The notes under the pieces were generated by a model that did not search any database, was not told where the DNA came from, and worked only from the letters and a program-made list of their open reading frames with translations. DNA of 11,462 bases from Myxococcales bacterium (GTDB lineage Bacteria > Myxococcota > Polyangia > HGW-17 > SLPX01), in NCBI GenBank assembly GCA_007131745.1, contig SLPX01000081.1:1-11462 (forward strand). Direction: 5' to 3'. The translations under genes were made by a program, and so were the position numbers. Of this stretch, positions 1 through 7,888 are shown one piece after another. Position 1 is the first letter of the stretch; every line of letters begins with the position of its first letter.

Positions 1-2855
1 ACAACCTGAACGTAAATGACAACGTCAACAACAATGAAAATAATAACATTGCTCCGGTATGCGGAAACGGTGTGATCGAGGCGGAAGAAGAGTGCGACGA
101 CGGAAACACCGAACCGGGCGATGGTTGCTCCGAGCAATGCGAGGTCGAACAAGGGTGGGAATGCACGGGTGAGCCATCGGTGTGCAATCCCATCTGCGGG
201 GACGAGGTTCCCCTTTTATTGGACATTGATCCCCCCGCTGTATATGGAGGGATGAACACGATGTTGAACCTGTATGTGGCCGCGGGGAGCGGGGGGCAAG
301 GTGAAGACGCGGGCGATGTCACGGCTGTCTATGTTATTGATGAGGCGACGGATACGCGCACTGATTTGACCTATCACATTGATCAGGATTTGCCCGCAAA
401 TGTTTTGCAAGCTGAAATTCCTGCTTTTGAACTCAATCCCGGCGCGTACTCGGTCTATATCGAGGGTTCGGTGACAGGCTGCTTTTCTTCTCTCGAATAC
501 AGGCTGGATGTTAATGGTGAACTCACCGTGGCCGTGGAGACGGTCTTCCCCCATTTCGGGTGGAGAGAAGAAAACACCACCGTTGAAATCACCGCGTTGG
601 ATCCGCCCGGGGAATCCATGGTTCAGTTTCAGGATATTGCGCGGGTGTACCTGAGTTCTCAAGACGACCTCGATGGTTATGCGATACCACTTTTCAGCGT
701 GAGTTATTCGAGCCCGGTTGAACTGGCAGCGGTAGTTCCTCAGGGTCTGGAGGTCGGCGCTTACGACCTGGTCGTGGTCAACCCGGATGGAACCGTGGGC
801 GCGGCCCCTGAACCATTTTATGTCACCGATGAAGCGCCTCCCAGCATAAAGGATGTGACACCAAGCCGGTTTCCACGACATGTTGATCATGCGCTTACCA
901 TCACAGGCCGGCATTTTCGAAATGATGCGGTTGTGAGTTTTGAATGTTTGCCTCTTCTTCAAGATCAGCTTGTTATCGTGGAATCACCCCAAACCGATGT
1001 CGACTCTGAAGAGAAAATCACAGCGCTTTTCCCTTCGACACATGAAGATATAGCCGGGGGTGGGGTTTGCGTGGTGATCGTCACCCAGGAAACAGGGGCC
1101 GGAAACCACACAATTTACAGCCGTGATGAGTATTCATCGGTGAGCGTCGTTACGCCGTCCGGCTACCTTTCGTCTCACGATACGGGTCCGTCCATGACGG
1201 TGGAGCGGCGCAGGCTGTCGGCAGCGTCGGGGCGTATTTCGAACACGGTGAGGTATCTCTATGCAATCGGCGGTGATGATGAAAATCCAGGTGAAGGCGG
1301 GGACCCTGAGGTTTATGGTGTGATTGAGGCCATAGCCCTGGATCGCCACGGCAAATTCGATGTCAATGGTTGGAGGGTTCTGCACCACCCCATTCGTGTG
1401 CTGCACTACGACGGTTTCTATGAATACATCCCCGTCGCTCGAACAGCGGCGGGTACAGCGCGTATTGGAAGGTTCATCTACCTGATTGGAGGTTATGACG
1501 GCCAAGAAGTCGTGGATAACGTGTTGCGGGCCAAGGTTCTGGATCCTTCGGCCGCGCCCGTTCCGAGCGCTCCCGGGATTTCCTTATCGGAGAGCGACGG
1601 ACTTGGAAAAGGTGTTTGGAGCTACCGCGTGTCAGCCGTTTTCCCCTATGATTACATTACCAACCCCGGAGGCGAGTCATTGCCCGGCAGGCCGATTGTA
1701 GTCAGCGCGCCTGATTTGAGCGCAATGGAAGGCGGGTCGGCCGGTATACACGTTCATCTGAGTTGGGAAGAGATTGATCATGCAGCAGCCTATCGAATCT
1801 ATCGTACCCCCGGCCCCGGAGATTCGAGTGGTTCCGAAACCTTGCTTGCCGAAGTCCAGACCAACAGTTTCATCGATGTGGGCGACCCGACGTATTTCGA
1901 TCCGGACGAACCGATATGTGAACCAGGTTTGCATGATTTGTGCCCGCGCTCACTGGGAGAGCTGGGCGAGTGGGCCGTGGTGGCTTTGCTGCCGGACGGT
2001 GATTTTTTTGAAGCAGGCCGAAAATCGCCCGGGGTTGAAGTGATCGTTGATTCAGATGATCCTGATCTTCACTACATCTACGTCGGGGGAGGGCTTGATG
2101 GCTCATATGAAGCGCGCTCGACCATAAGTATTATTCCGGTGTGGAGTATAAACGAGCATATACAATTGGTGGGGGTGCCCTTTAAGAGTTTCAACGAACT
2201 TAGTGAGCCAAGGTGGGGATTGCAAGGATTCAGCGCGGGCGGCTGGGTGTATTTCGGCCCGGGCAGCCTGGACTACGCCGATTTGGATATGACCCGGGCA
2301 ATGGAAACAGGCCGGCCCATCAGCAGCGGCGAGTGCGAAAGATTGTTGACCGCTTGTGTGAATGGCGACGGCTCTTCCTGCTTTACGAACTACTCGGTTT
2401 GCTTGGATGATTGCGAAACACAAGAGGAAGAGGAGGATGTCAATGACTGCAAAGACTCATGTTACGACGATGAACTAAACGCGTGCAATGACCTCTTCCC
2501 TCCGGGTGAACTCTTTTGCGGATTTGAGATTGACCCGTCCTCATCGCCGTTGCCTTGTCTGCTCGATAATCTCAACAGCGCTTGGAATGTGCATTACGGC
2601 GGAGGATCGACGAATTCTTATCTTTACATGTTCGGTGGAACAACATTGGCCGGAAACAACTCGGCCAATATCTCGATGTCCGAAGTGCAGATTTCCCGGA
2701 TGTTGGGAAACTGGAGTATTTCGGCGGAACAGTTTAGCGAACCTCTTCGCTATATGGGCGTGGTACGGGAGTCCGGGATGTTTTATGTGATCGGTGGAGA
2801 GGTGCAGGTAGGAGGTATTCGTCATGCGGCCGGCTCCGCACACAGCAAGATGTAG
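1..2855 (+). CDS. Large cell-surface protein with myxobacterial Cys repeat, TIG-like and kelch-like segments (5' end missing)
   Basis: The reading frame is open from the left edge (first whole codon at base 3) to TAG at 2853-2855, giving 950 residues of a longer protein. The in-frame GTG at 72 lies inside the Cys repeat and is not the start. In order: an Asn-rich linker (3-50); a myxobacterial disulfide repeat (60-197) with the CDDGN and GDGC signature and seven cysteines; two IPT/TIG-like beta domains (about 525-830 and 840-1115); kelch-like strands with the Tyr-x-x-Gly-Gly pattern (about 1252, 1461, 2068, 2620, 2779); a fibronectin III-like segment (about 1560-1890); and an acidic Cys-rich insert (2334-2558). 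Such architecture is typical of exported or lipid-anchored surface proteins in Myxococcota and Bradymonadia. The signal peptide would lie upstream of the window. The exact function is unknown, with binding or adhesion the general expectation. It appears unrelated to the carotenoid genes that follow. Confidence 0.85.
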   Translation, partial: NLNVNDNVNNNENNNIAPVCGNGVIEAEEECDDGNTEPGDGCSEQCEVEQGWECTGEPSVCNPICGDEVPLLLDIDPPAVYGGMNTMLNLYVAAGSGGQGEDAGDVTAVYVIDEATDTRTDLTYHIDQDLPANVLQAEIPAFELNPGAYSVYIEGSVTGCFSSLEYRLDVNGELTVAVETVFPHFGWREENTTVEITALDPPGESMVQFQDIARVYLSSQDDLDGYAIPLFSVSYSSPVELAAVVPQGLEVGAYDLVVVNPDGTVGAAPEPFYVTDEAPPSIKDVTPSRFPRHVDHALTITGRHFRNDAVVSFECLPLLQDQLVIVESPQTDVDSEEKITALFPSTHEDIAGGGVCVVIVTQETGAGNHTIYSRDEYSSVSVVTPSGYLSSHDTGPSMTVERRRLSAASGRISNTVRYLYAIGGDDENPGEGGDPEVYGVIEAIALDRHGKFDVNGWRVLHHPIRVLHYDGFYEYIPVARTAAGTARIGRFIYLIGGYDGQEVVDNVLRAKVLDPSAAPVPSAPGISLSESDGLGKGVWSYRVSAVFPYDYITNPGGESLPGRPIVVSAPDLSAMEGGSAGIHVHLSWEEIDHAAAYRIYRTPGPGDSSGSETLLAEVQTNSFIDVGDPTYFDPDEPICEPGLHDLCPRSLGELGEWAVVALLPDGDFFEAGRKSPGVEVIVDSDDPDLHYIYVGGGLDGSYEARSTISIIPVWSINEHIQLVGVPFKSFNELSEPRWGLQGFSAGGWVYFGPGSLDYADLDMTRAMETGRPISSGECERLLTACVNGDGSSCFTNYSVCLDDCETQEEEEDVNDCKDSCYDDELNACNDLFPPGELFCGFEIDPSSSPLPCLLDNLNSAWNVHYGGGSTNSYLYMFGGTTLAGNNSANISMSEVQISRMLGNWSISAEQFSEPLRYMGVVRESGMFYVIGGEVQVGGIRHAAGSAHSKM

Positions 2856-2889
2856 CCGACAGGAATTTTGAAGATCAAACTCGAGGTGA

Positions 2890-2931
2890 TTTTTTCGGTT
2901 TTTGAGCGTGTGCTCGGAAAAAACCAAAAAA
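2890..2931 (+). terminator. Imperfect AT-rich stem-loop after the surface-protein gene
   Basis: The arms are T6-C-GG-T5-GAGC (2890-2907) and GCTC-GG-A6-CC-A6 (2912-2931), with loop GTGT. GAGC/GCTC, T5/A5, GG/CC and T6/A6 can pair, interrupted by small bulges. It begins 35 bases after the stop codon of the surface-protein gene and precedes the next gene's promoter, the expected place for a terminator. The tract downstream on the plus strand is A-rich and not T-rich, so it is not a textbook intrinsic terminator. It may instead protect a 3' end. Confidence 0.4.
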
Positions 2932-2949
2932 TTATATCGTCGCGTTTAG

Positions 2950-2964
2950 TGTAGGTGCTACAAT
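2950..2964 (+). promoter_or_regulatory. Candidate promoter -10 with overlapping palindrome
   Basis: TACAAT (2959-2964) differs from the sigma-70 -10 consensus at one base. It overlaps the perfect inverted repeat TGTAG-gtg-CTACA (2950-2962). No good -35 lies 16-18 bases upstream, which suggests an activator or an alternative sigma factor. The site is 26 bases before the chosen ATG, a normal distance for a short leader. TGTA/TACA half-sites recall MerR-family operators such as those of CarA/LitR/CarH carotenoid regulators, but this link is inference and no such regulator is in the window. Confidence 0.35.
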
Positions 2965-2979
2965 CATTCAATTTCGCAT

Positions 2980-2984
2980 GGAGG
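2980..2984 (+). promoter_or_regulatory. Ribosome binding site deciding the start of the second desaturase
   Basis: GGAGG lies 5 bases before ATG 2990. It overlaps the alternative in-frame ATG at 2978, which has no such site upstream. This makes 2990 the better start. Confidence 0.75.
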
Positions 2985-2989
2985 CAGAA

Positions 2990-4486
2990 ATGAGCGGAAA
3001 AAAGATTGCGGTTATTGGTTCGGGACCGGGCAGCCTGACTGCTGCGATGTTGCTGGCGCATCATGGTTACGAGGTGGATGTTTTTGAAAACCAGTCTTAC
3101 CTGGGGGGCAGAACCTCGGATTTTATGCTGGATGGTTATCGTTTCGATCTCGGACCGACCTTTTTGATGATGAATTACATCATGGAAGAGGTTTTCGAAC
3201 TCACCGGAAGAAATGTCCACGACTACATGGATATTCGATCGATCGACCCGCTGTATCGTTTGAAGTTCGGTCGTGAGATCGAGTTTTTTCCCACGCGCGA
3301 CAGGCAGTACATGAAAGAGCAGATGGATAAGCTCTTTCCGGGCGAATACAAGCATTATCTTGAATTCCTGAAGTACGAGAAAAAGAAATTCGAATTGTTG
3401 GCGCCGTGTCTGCAGATTCCCTATTCGAAACTCAGTCAATTCATGAGCCTGAAACTTATGCGGGCCCTGCCGATCATAGACGGACATCACAGCCTGTATC
3501 GACATCTGGGAAGGTTTTTCAAGGCCGAGCTATTGAAATTGGCGTTTACTTTCCAGGCCAAGTACCTGGGGATGTCGCCGTGGGATTGTCCCGGAACATT
3601 TTCGATGATTTCGTATATCGAACACAGCGGAGGCATTCATCACCCGATTGGAGGCTTGAACGAGATTACAAAGTCCATGGCCCGGGTCGTGGAGGAAGAA
3701 GGCGGGAGGATTCACCTTTCAAAGGGGGTCGATGAAATCCTGGTGCGAAACGGAGAAGCGGTGGGCCTGAGACTTAACGGCGGCGAAGAGGTCGCGGCGG
3801 ATTCGGTGGTCGCGGGAAGTGATTTCGGCTACACCGTGAACAATCTTTTCAAGCCGGGTGTATTGAAAAAGTGGACACCTGCAAAAACCGCGACAAAAGG
3901 TCTTTCGGTTTCAACGTTCATGCTTTACCTGGGTTTGGACAAGTTCTATGACATTCCTCATCACAACATACTCTTTGCCGAAGATTACAAGAAAAACGTG
4001 AACGAGATATCACGCGGGCTGGTAGCGTCAGAAGATCCGTCTATCTACGTACAGAACGCGTGCGTGACCGATCCCGGACTTGCGCCGAAAGGAAAGTCGA
4101 CTCTCTACGTTTTGGTTCCGACAGCGAACAACAGGAGTGGAATTCCATGGGAACATGAAAAGCATGAATACAGGGAAAAGGTTTTGGATGTTCTCGAGAC
4201 CCGCGGTGGGTTGACCGATCTCAGAAAGCACATAGTCACCGAAAAAATGATTACCCCGACCGACTGGGAAGAAGACAAGCATGTTTACAGGGGCGCGGTG
4301 TTCAACCTTGCGCACAATATCGGGCAAATGCTCTACTTCCGTCCCCACAATGCTTTCGAGGACGTTCGGAATTGTTACCTCGCGGGCGGCGGCACCCATC
4401 CCGGCTCGGGATTGCCCACCATCTTTGAATCAGGCCGGATATCCGCGGGATTGATAATGCAAAAAGACGCTTGGTTCCTGTACTGA
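2990..4486 (+). CDS. CrtI/CrtN-type FAD carotenoid desaturase (second desaturase)
   Basis: This is a 498-residue member of the phytoene desaturase superfamily of FAD flavoproteins, expected at the membrane. The N-terminal dinucleotide fold is at residues 6-33 (GSGPGS, then Glu33 closing the second strand), followed by the LGGRTS and FDLGPT motifs. The C-terminal FAD-contact block is GGGTHPGSGLPTIFESGRIS (about 466-485). The third Gly of GxGxxG is Ser15, which is unusual. The C-terminal block differs from that of the classical CrtI at 5070-6599, and the mid-region MSPW...SYIEHSGGIHHPIGG belongs to a different clade. The reaction is therefore uncertain: partial phytoene/zeta-carotene desaturation in cooperation with CrtI, as known for the two CrtI enzymes of Myxococcus xanthus, or 3,4-desaturation, or another oxidation of the polyene end. 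The start at 2990 is chosen from the GGAGG at 2980. The gene stands alone on the plus strand, converging on the crtY-crtI operon with 5 bases between stops. Confidence 0.88.
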   Translation: MSGKKIAVIGSGPGSLTAAMLLAHHGYEVDVFENQSYLGGRTSDFMLDGYRFDLGPTFLMMNYIMEEVFELTGRNVHDYMDIRSIDPLYRLKFGREIEFFPTRDRQYMKEQMDKLFPGEYKHYLEFLKYEKKKFELLAPCLQIPYSKLSQFMSLKLMRALPIIDGHHSLYRHLGRFFKAELLKLAFTFQAKYLGMSPWDCPGTFSMISYIEHSGGIHHPIGGLNEITKSMARVVEEEGGRIHLSKGVDEILVRNGEAVGLRLNGGEEVAADSVVAGSDFGYTVNNLFKPGVLKKWTPAKTATKGLSVSTFMLYLGLDKFYDIPHHNILFAEDYKKNVNEISRGLVASEDPSIYVQNACVTDPGLAPKGKSTLYVLVPTANNRSGIPWEHEKHEYREKVLDVLETRGGLTDLRKHIVTEKMITPTDWEEDKHVYRGAVFNLAHNIGQMLYFRPHNAFEDVRNCYLAGGGTHPGSGLPTIFESGRISAGLIMQKDAWFLY

Positions 4487-4491
4487 CGGGA

Positions 4492-5073
4492 TCATTCGGC
4501 CAACCGTTGAACAAAGCGGATGAGTTGTTCGCCGCGGCGTTTGTCCAACTTGCCTGAAGTGCGCCACCGTAACCGGCGCTTTGAATCCAGAACGTATATG
4601 TTGGATCTCCTGTTTCTGAATCCCCACAATTTTTGCATGCGTCCGTCTTCATCGCTCAACATGAGAGCCTTGGTTTTTTTTGCTTCTCTTCTTACATGAG
4701 GGCGGACCAGCGCTGCGGGAGCGGTTACCTCTTGGAAGTTGACGATTCCAATGAGACTCATTTTCTTGGGGTCGATGTCCTTCCTGTTTCTCATCCGTGT
4801 GAGTTCCACCTTGATCCATAGATTGTCATCTTTCGTGTCCCTGCCTTCATAGAAAAAGACCAATACATCTTCGGAAAAACTTTTCAGCCTGTAGGTCTTT
4901 CCGAACGGGGTATCCAATTTGAATTCCGGCATCTTGTTTCCGATCCTGATCTTGGAGGAATCCGCCCATGCAAAAACTCCGGCAACGGTGATAAGCGAGA
5001 CCAAGATGAGGGGGAAAACCAGGTATCGAAAGGTCGAACGTTTGAATGGGTTTATTTTTTTCCCAAGAATCAT
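4492..5073 (-). CDS. Exported cysteine-less thioredoxin-fold protein, YtfJ-like
   Basis: This protein of 193 residues has a basic N-terminus, a hydrophobic stretch at about 17-37 and a possible signal peptidase I site after Ala-Trp-Ala (35-37), so it is probably periplasmic or membrane-anchored. The rest reads as a redoxin/thioredoxin fold: GNKMPEFKL-dtpfGk near 45-60, a LVFFYEGRD strand where the active site would be, SDEDGRMQKLWG, then NIYVLDSKRRLRW. The pattern, including the Gly-Arg after the first strand, resembles the YtfJ family of unknown function. There is no cysteine in the whole protein, so no thiol redox chemistry is possible. Its ATG overlaps the crtI stop as ATGA (5070-5073), with AGGAG (5083-5079) 5 bases upstream, so it is probably translationally coupled to crtI. 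A structural, chaperone or localisation role for carotenoid enzymes is inference. The function is not known. Confidence 0.75.
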   Translation of the reverse strand: MILGKKINPFKRSTFRYLVFPLILVSLITVAGVFAWADSSKIRIGNKMPEFKLDTPFGKTYRLKSFSEDVLVFFYEGRDTKDDNLWIKVELTRMRNRKDIDPKKMSLIGIVNFQEVTAPAALVRPHVRREAKKTKALMLSDEDGRMQKLWGFRNRRSNIYVLDSKRRLRWRTSGKLDKRRGEQLIRFVQRLAE

Positions 5074-6599
5074 GATAACTCCTGTTCGTCCGGATTCGTG
5101 TTTTGCAGGCCGAAGTCTTCCATGATGACTCCCACCGTGGCTTTCGCGCTGTTGATGACTCCCGGAACACCGGCCCCCGGATGGGTCCCCGCACCCGCGA
5201 TGTAGAGCCCCGGTATTTTTTTGTCCCTGTTATGAGGTCGCATGTACGCGCTCTGGGTCAATGTCGGGGCCACTGAAAAACCGTTTCCAAGATATGCTCC
5301 GAGTTCGTTTTTGAAATACTCGGGCGACACCGTGTGTTTCGTCACGATGTGCTTTCTCAGATCCTCCATGAACTTGTTTTCCAAAAATGACAAGATCTTT
5401 TCAGTATAGGCTTCAGACTCGGCCTCCCAGTCCACTTGGGCCGAACCCATGTGAGGCACCGGGCTCAGGACATAAAACGACGAACAACCTTCGGGGGCAA
5501 GGGATGGGTCGGAAACGCAAGGAGCGTGGAGATAAAGGCTGAAATCATCGGGCAATCCGGGTCCGTTGAAAACTTGTTTTAACAACTCCTTGTAGCGCGG
5601 CCCAAAGATGATGGTGTGATGAGCCAGGTCGTCGTATGTTCGATCCGTGCCGAAATAGATCACGAAAAGGGACATGGACCATTTCATTTTTTTCAGTTTC
5701 TTCGCCTTTTTCATGCCTCTCGGGTCATGGCCCAGGAGTTCCGCGTAGGTGTGATACAGGTCGGCATTCGAAACGGTCAGCCTGAAAGGCTCGCGTTCTT
5801 CATGTTCGGTGGTGAGATAATGAACCGGCCCGGATGGGGTATCTTCAACGTCTATCCTCTTCACCGGAGAGGAAAACCTTATCTCACCGCCCATGCCCGT
5901 AAAGAGATCCACGAGTGACTTTACCAGCACGTTGGTGCCGCCCCTCGGAAAGAAAACGCCGTATTCCCGCTCAAGGTAATGGATGAGCGTATAAATGGAA
6001 CTCGTGTTGAAGGGATTGCCGCCTATAAGCAACGTGTGAAAAGAAAAAGCCTGCCGCAGCCTCTCGTCATGAATGAATCGACCGATGGTCTTGTAAACCG
6101 AGCGGTCGGAGCGAAGCAACATCAACTTGGGCGCTACCTTGGCCATGTCGCTCATCTTTAAAAACGCCTTGGCCACGAGCTTCGTGTAACCGGCTTCATA
6201 GTTTTTCCGGCTGAAATCCAAAAACTTCTTGTACCCTTCCACGTCCCGGGGATCCCTTTTCTCGATTTGTTCCAGCATGGCATCCATTTCCACGCCGTAG
6301 TCGAAAAAATCCCCGTCGTGCCACTGCAACCTGTAAAACGGTTCCACCGGGATGAGGTCGATGTGGTCTGAAAGCTTTTTGCCCCCAAGGGCGTAAAGTT
6401 CCTCCAGGCATTCGGGCACGGTGATCACCGTGGGCCCAGCGTCAAAGGTAAAACCCTTGTCGCGAAACACGGACGCTCGTCCGCCCGGTTGATCCCGTCC
6501 TTCGAAAATCACCACATCAAAACCTGCCGCTTGAAGTCTTATGCCTGCGGCCAGGCCGCCGAATCCGCTGCCTATTACTGCTGCTCTTTGTTTTTTCAT
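5070..6599 (-). CDS. crtI: Phytoene desaturase CrtI (lycopene-forming)
   Basis: This FAD-dependent, membrane-associated desaturase of 509 residues has the usual CrtI length (about 490-510) and converts phytoene to lycopene. The dinucleotide-binding motif GSGFGG is at residues 10-15 with Glu33, followed by PGGRAS and FDAGPTVI. The proteobacterial CrtI block LIGGNPFNTSSIYTLIHYLE is in the middle, and the C-terminal signature GAGTHPGAGVPGVINSAKAT is at about 469-488. The start is ATG 6599 (MKKQRAAV), preceded by GGGAG at 6609-6605 with 5-base spacing. A longer in-frame ATG at 6698 would overlap crtY and add 33 non-homologous residues. It is the second gene of the minus-strand operon, 26 bases after crtY, and its TGA overlaps the next start. 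Because crtY is present, the lycopene should be cyclised and not end as an acyclic pigment. Confidence 0.95.
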   Translation of the reverse strand: MKKQRAAVIGSGFGGLAAGIRLQAAGFDVVIFEGRDQPGGRASVFRDKGFTFDAGPTVITVPECLEELYALGGKKLSDHIDLIPVEPFYRLQWHDGDFFDYGVEMDAMLEQIEKRDPRDVEGYKKFLDFSRKNYEAGYTKLVAKAFLKMSDMAKVAPKLMLLRSDRSVYKTIGRFIHDERLRQAFSFHTLLIGGNPFNTSSIYTLIHYLEREYGVFFPRGGTNVLVKSLVDLFTGMGGEIRFSSPVKRIDVEDTPSGPVHYLTTEHEEREPFRLTVSNADLYHTYAELLGHDPRGMKKAKKLKKMKWSMSLFVIYFGTDRTYDDLAHHTIIFGPRYKELLKQVFNGPGLPDDFSLYLHAPCVSDPSLAPEGCSSFYVLSPVPHMGSAQVDWEAESEAYTEKILSFLENKFMEDLRKHIVTKHTVSPEYFKNELGAYLGNGFSVAPTLTQSAYMRPHNRDKKIPGLYIAGAGTHPGAGVPGVINSAKATVGVIMEDFGLQNTNPDEQELS

Positions 6600-6604
6600 C
6601 TGCA

Positions 6605-6609
6605 CTCCC
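6605..6609 (-). promoter_or_regulatory. Ribosome binding site of crtI
   Basis: GGGAG on the minus strand sits 5 bases before ATG 6599. It decides against the longer reading from 6698 that would run into crtY. Confidence 0.7.
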
Positions 6610-6625
6610 GTGTGTCGATGTGTTT

Positions 6626-7840
6626 TCAGCGCAAACCGGTTTTCGGAACGATTTTGAAAAAACTCGGACGCGGAGGATCCTTGAAAAGAAGCTTCCATGG
6701 GTCAAGGAAATCCAGGCCGCAACCATAAAACCGGTCGATCAAATCTTCAGGAAAAGTGTAAAATCTTTCCATCAATGCAGAACGCTTTTCCGGGTGGGCC
6801 GCGCGAAAAAGCATCCAGTTGAGAAAACGAATAAAGCGCGAATCACGCTCCAGGCCCGAGCGCAATGCATGCACATCCTTTGCCGGAACAGGATCAGGAG
6901 CGTATCTCCCCAGGAGGGAAGCTGTTTGCGTACCCTGAACGAAAGAGTAACCTGTTCCCGGATGAAACCAGCCTCCCCGAAGGCCCAGTTCGATTGGGGA
7001 ACGGGAACGATTGTTCCATCGCCGGCCGAAAAAGCGTTCTTCATGTCCGGACATGGGATTTCCCCAGGGCATGGTCAACGCTCCCCTTTCATCTCTCAAT
7101 ATTTCTTTGATCCGCCAGCCTTTATTGTGCATGTAGCTTTCTATTCTCTTCAATGACGCTTCAGCATCGATATCCGCGTTGTCTGAAAAGAAAGTTTCTT
7201 CAACCAGCAACCTGTCAAAAGAAAACGGCAAAACGTAGAAGAAGCGATACCCGTCCCATTGGGGCACCGTGGCGTCCATGAGACAGGGAATCGAGTGATC
7301 CAACCCTTTGATGTCTTTGCCCTTATTTTTGCTCTTACGTTCAACCAAAACCTCCACGCCGTAGAACTTTTGCACCCCTGTCCGGCGAAAAACCTCGTCT
7401 GGGCCGCGCGCGTCCAGCACAAGGCGACCATTCAAAACAACGCCGGATTCCAACTCCACCCGGTCACTTGTCAATGAAACAACGGGATCTCCGTAAAAAA
7501 GCTTGCCGTTTGAAGAGCGAGCAAAACGATCGGAGACCACCTGGTGGAGGTTTTCCGAAGTCACGGACACATATCGGGCCTTCAGTTTCCTGTGAAATCC
7601 CGGAAACAAAACCTGGTATCCGTTCCATTCCCCGGAGATCAGCGGTTTCACCCAGTCCGTCGCGTCGGGCTGAATGTGATGCAAAAAAAACGACCAAGTG
7701 TGGCTTCCGCCCAGCTTGAGATCCTTTTCTATGAGCGCAATTTTTGCATCACCCGCGTTGTGAAGAATCGCGAGAGCGGCCAGGCAACCGTGGAGTCCTC
7801 CTCCGGCGATGATGTAGTCATATTCACCTGGTTGCGCCAT
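6626..7840 (-). CDS. crtY: Lycopene beta-cyclase CrtY
   Basis: This 404-residue protein is close to the length of enterobacterial CrtY (about 385). It cyclises both ends of lycopene to give beta-carotene and uses bound reduced FAD without net redox change. Visible features are the dinucleotide fold GGGLHG (13-18); the CrtY-specific LGGSHTWSF (43-51); MDATV followed by GYRFFYVLPFS; LLVEET with Glu214 at the position of the acid/base Glu of Pantoea CrtY; GLRGGWFHPGTGYSF; and FLNWMLFRAA...RFYTFPEDLIDRFY near the C-terminus. This is the CrtY/CrtL family, not the membrane heterodimer CrtYc/Yd nor CruA. It is the first gene of the minus-strand operon, divergent from crtB. The Shine-Dalgarno AAAGGAG (7859-7853) is 12 bases from the ATG, rather far, but homology begins right after this Met, so the start is sound. 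Confidence 0.94.
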   Translation of the reverse strand: MAQPGEYDYIIAGGGLHGCLAALAILHNAGDAKIALIEKDLKLGGSHTWSFFLHHIQPDATDWVKPLISGEWNGYQVLFPGFHRKLKARYVSVTSENLHQVVSDRFARSSNGKLFYGDPVVSLTSDRVELESGVVLNGRLVLDARGPDEVFRRTGVQKFYGVEVLVERKSKNKGKDIKGLDHSIPCLMDATVPQWDGYRFFYVLPFSFDRLLVEETFFSDNADIDAEASLKRIESYMHNKGWRIKEILRDERGALTMPWGNPMSGHEERFFGRRWNNRSRSPIELGLRGGWFHPGTGYSFVQGTQTASLLGRYAPDPVPAKDVHALRSGLERDSRFIRFLNWMLFRAAHPEKRSALMERFYTFPEDLIDRFYGCGLDFLDPWKLLFKDPPRPSFFKIVPKTGLR

Positions 7841-7852
7841 GTCGCGAGAACG

Positions 7853-7859
7853 CTCCTTT
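7853..7859 (-). promoter_or_regulatory. Ribosome binding site of crtY with long spacing
   Basis: AAAGGAG on the minus strand is the only good Shine-Dalgarno before crtY. It is 12 bases from the ATG (the optimum is about 5-9), so initiation may be weaker than at crtI. No in-frame start lies closer. Confidence 0.5.
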
Positions 7860-7888
7860 ATTTTGCCCGACCGGGAACTGTTCTTTTT

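Noticed and set aside
72..74. GTG as start codon of the surface protein
   Set aside because: It falls inside the Cys repeat (between its first and second Cys), and the frame is open to the left edge with related sequence, so the gene begins outside the window.
2822..3505. Minus-strand open frame of 227 codons across the promoter and start of the second desaturase
   Set aside because: It covers the intergenic signals and conserved FAD-binding region in antisense and shows no family resemblance.
4476..4491. Hairpin TCCTGT-ACTG-ACGGGA at the end of the second desaturase as a terminator
   Set aside because: The stem is only 6 pairs with one G-U, and no T-run follows on the plus strand.
6600..6698. 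Upstream extension of crtI to ATG 6698
   Set aside because: It would overlap crtY by 73 bases and add non-homologous residues, while ATG 6599 has a GGGAG site at the right spacing and starts at the FAD motif.
6620..7156. Plus-strand open frame of 178 codons opposite crtY
   Set aside because: Its composition is unlike a real protein and it is antisense to well-conserved CrtY sequence.
7875..7883. GAACTGTTC as a LexA box
   Set aside because: The half-sites match GAAC/GTTC, but the spacer is 1 base where the known box has 4, and SOS control of pigment genes is not expected.
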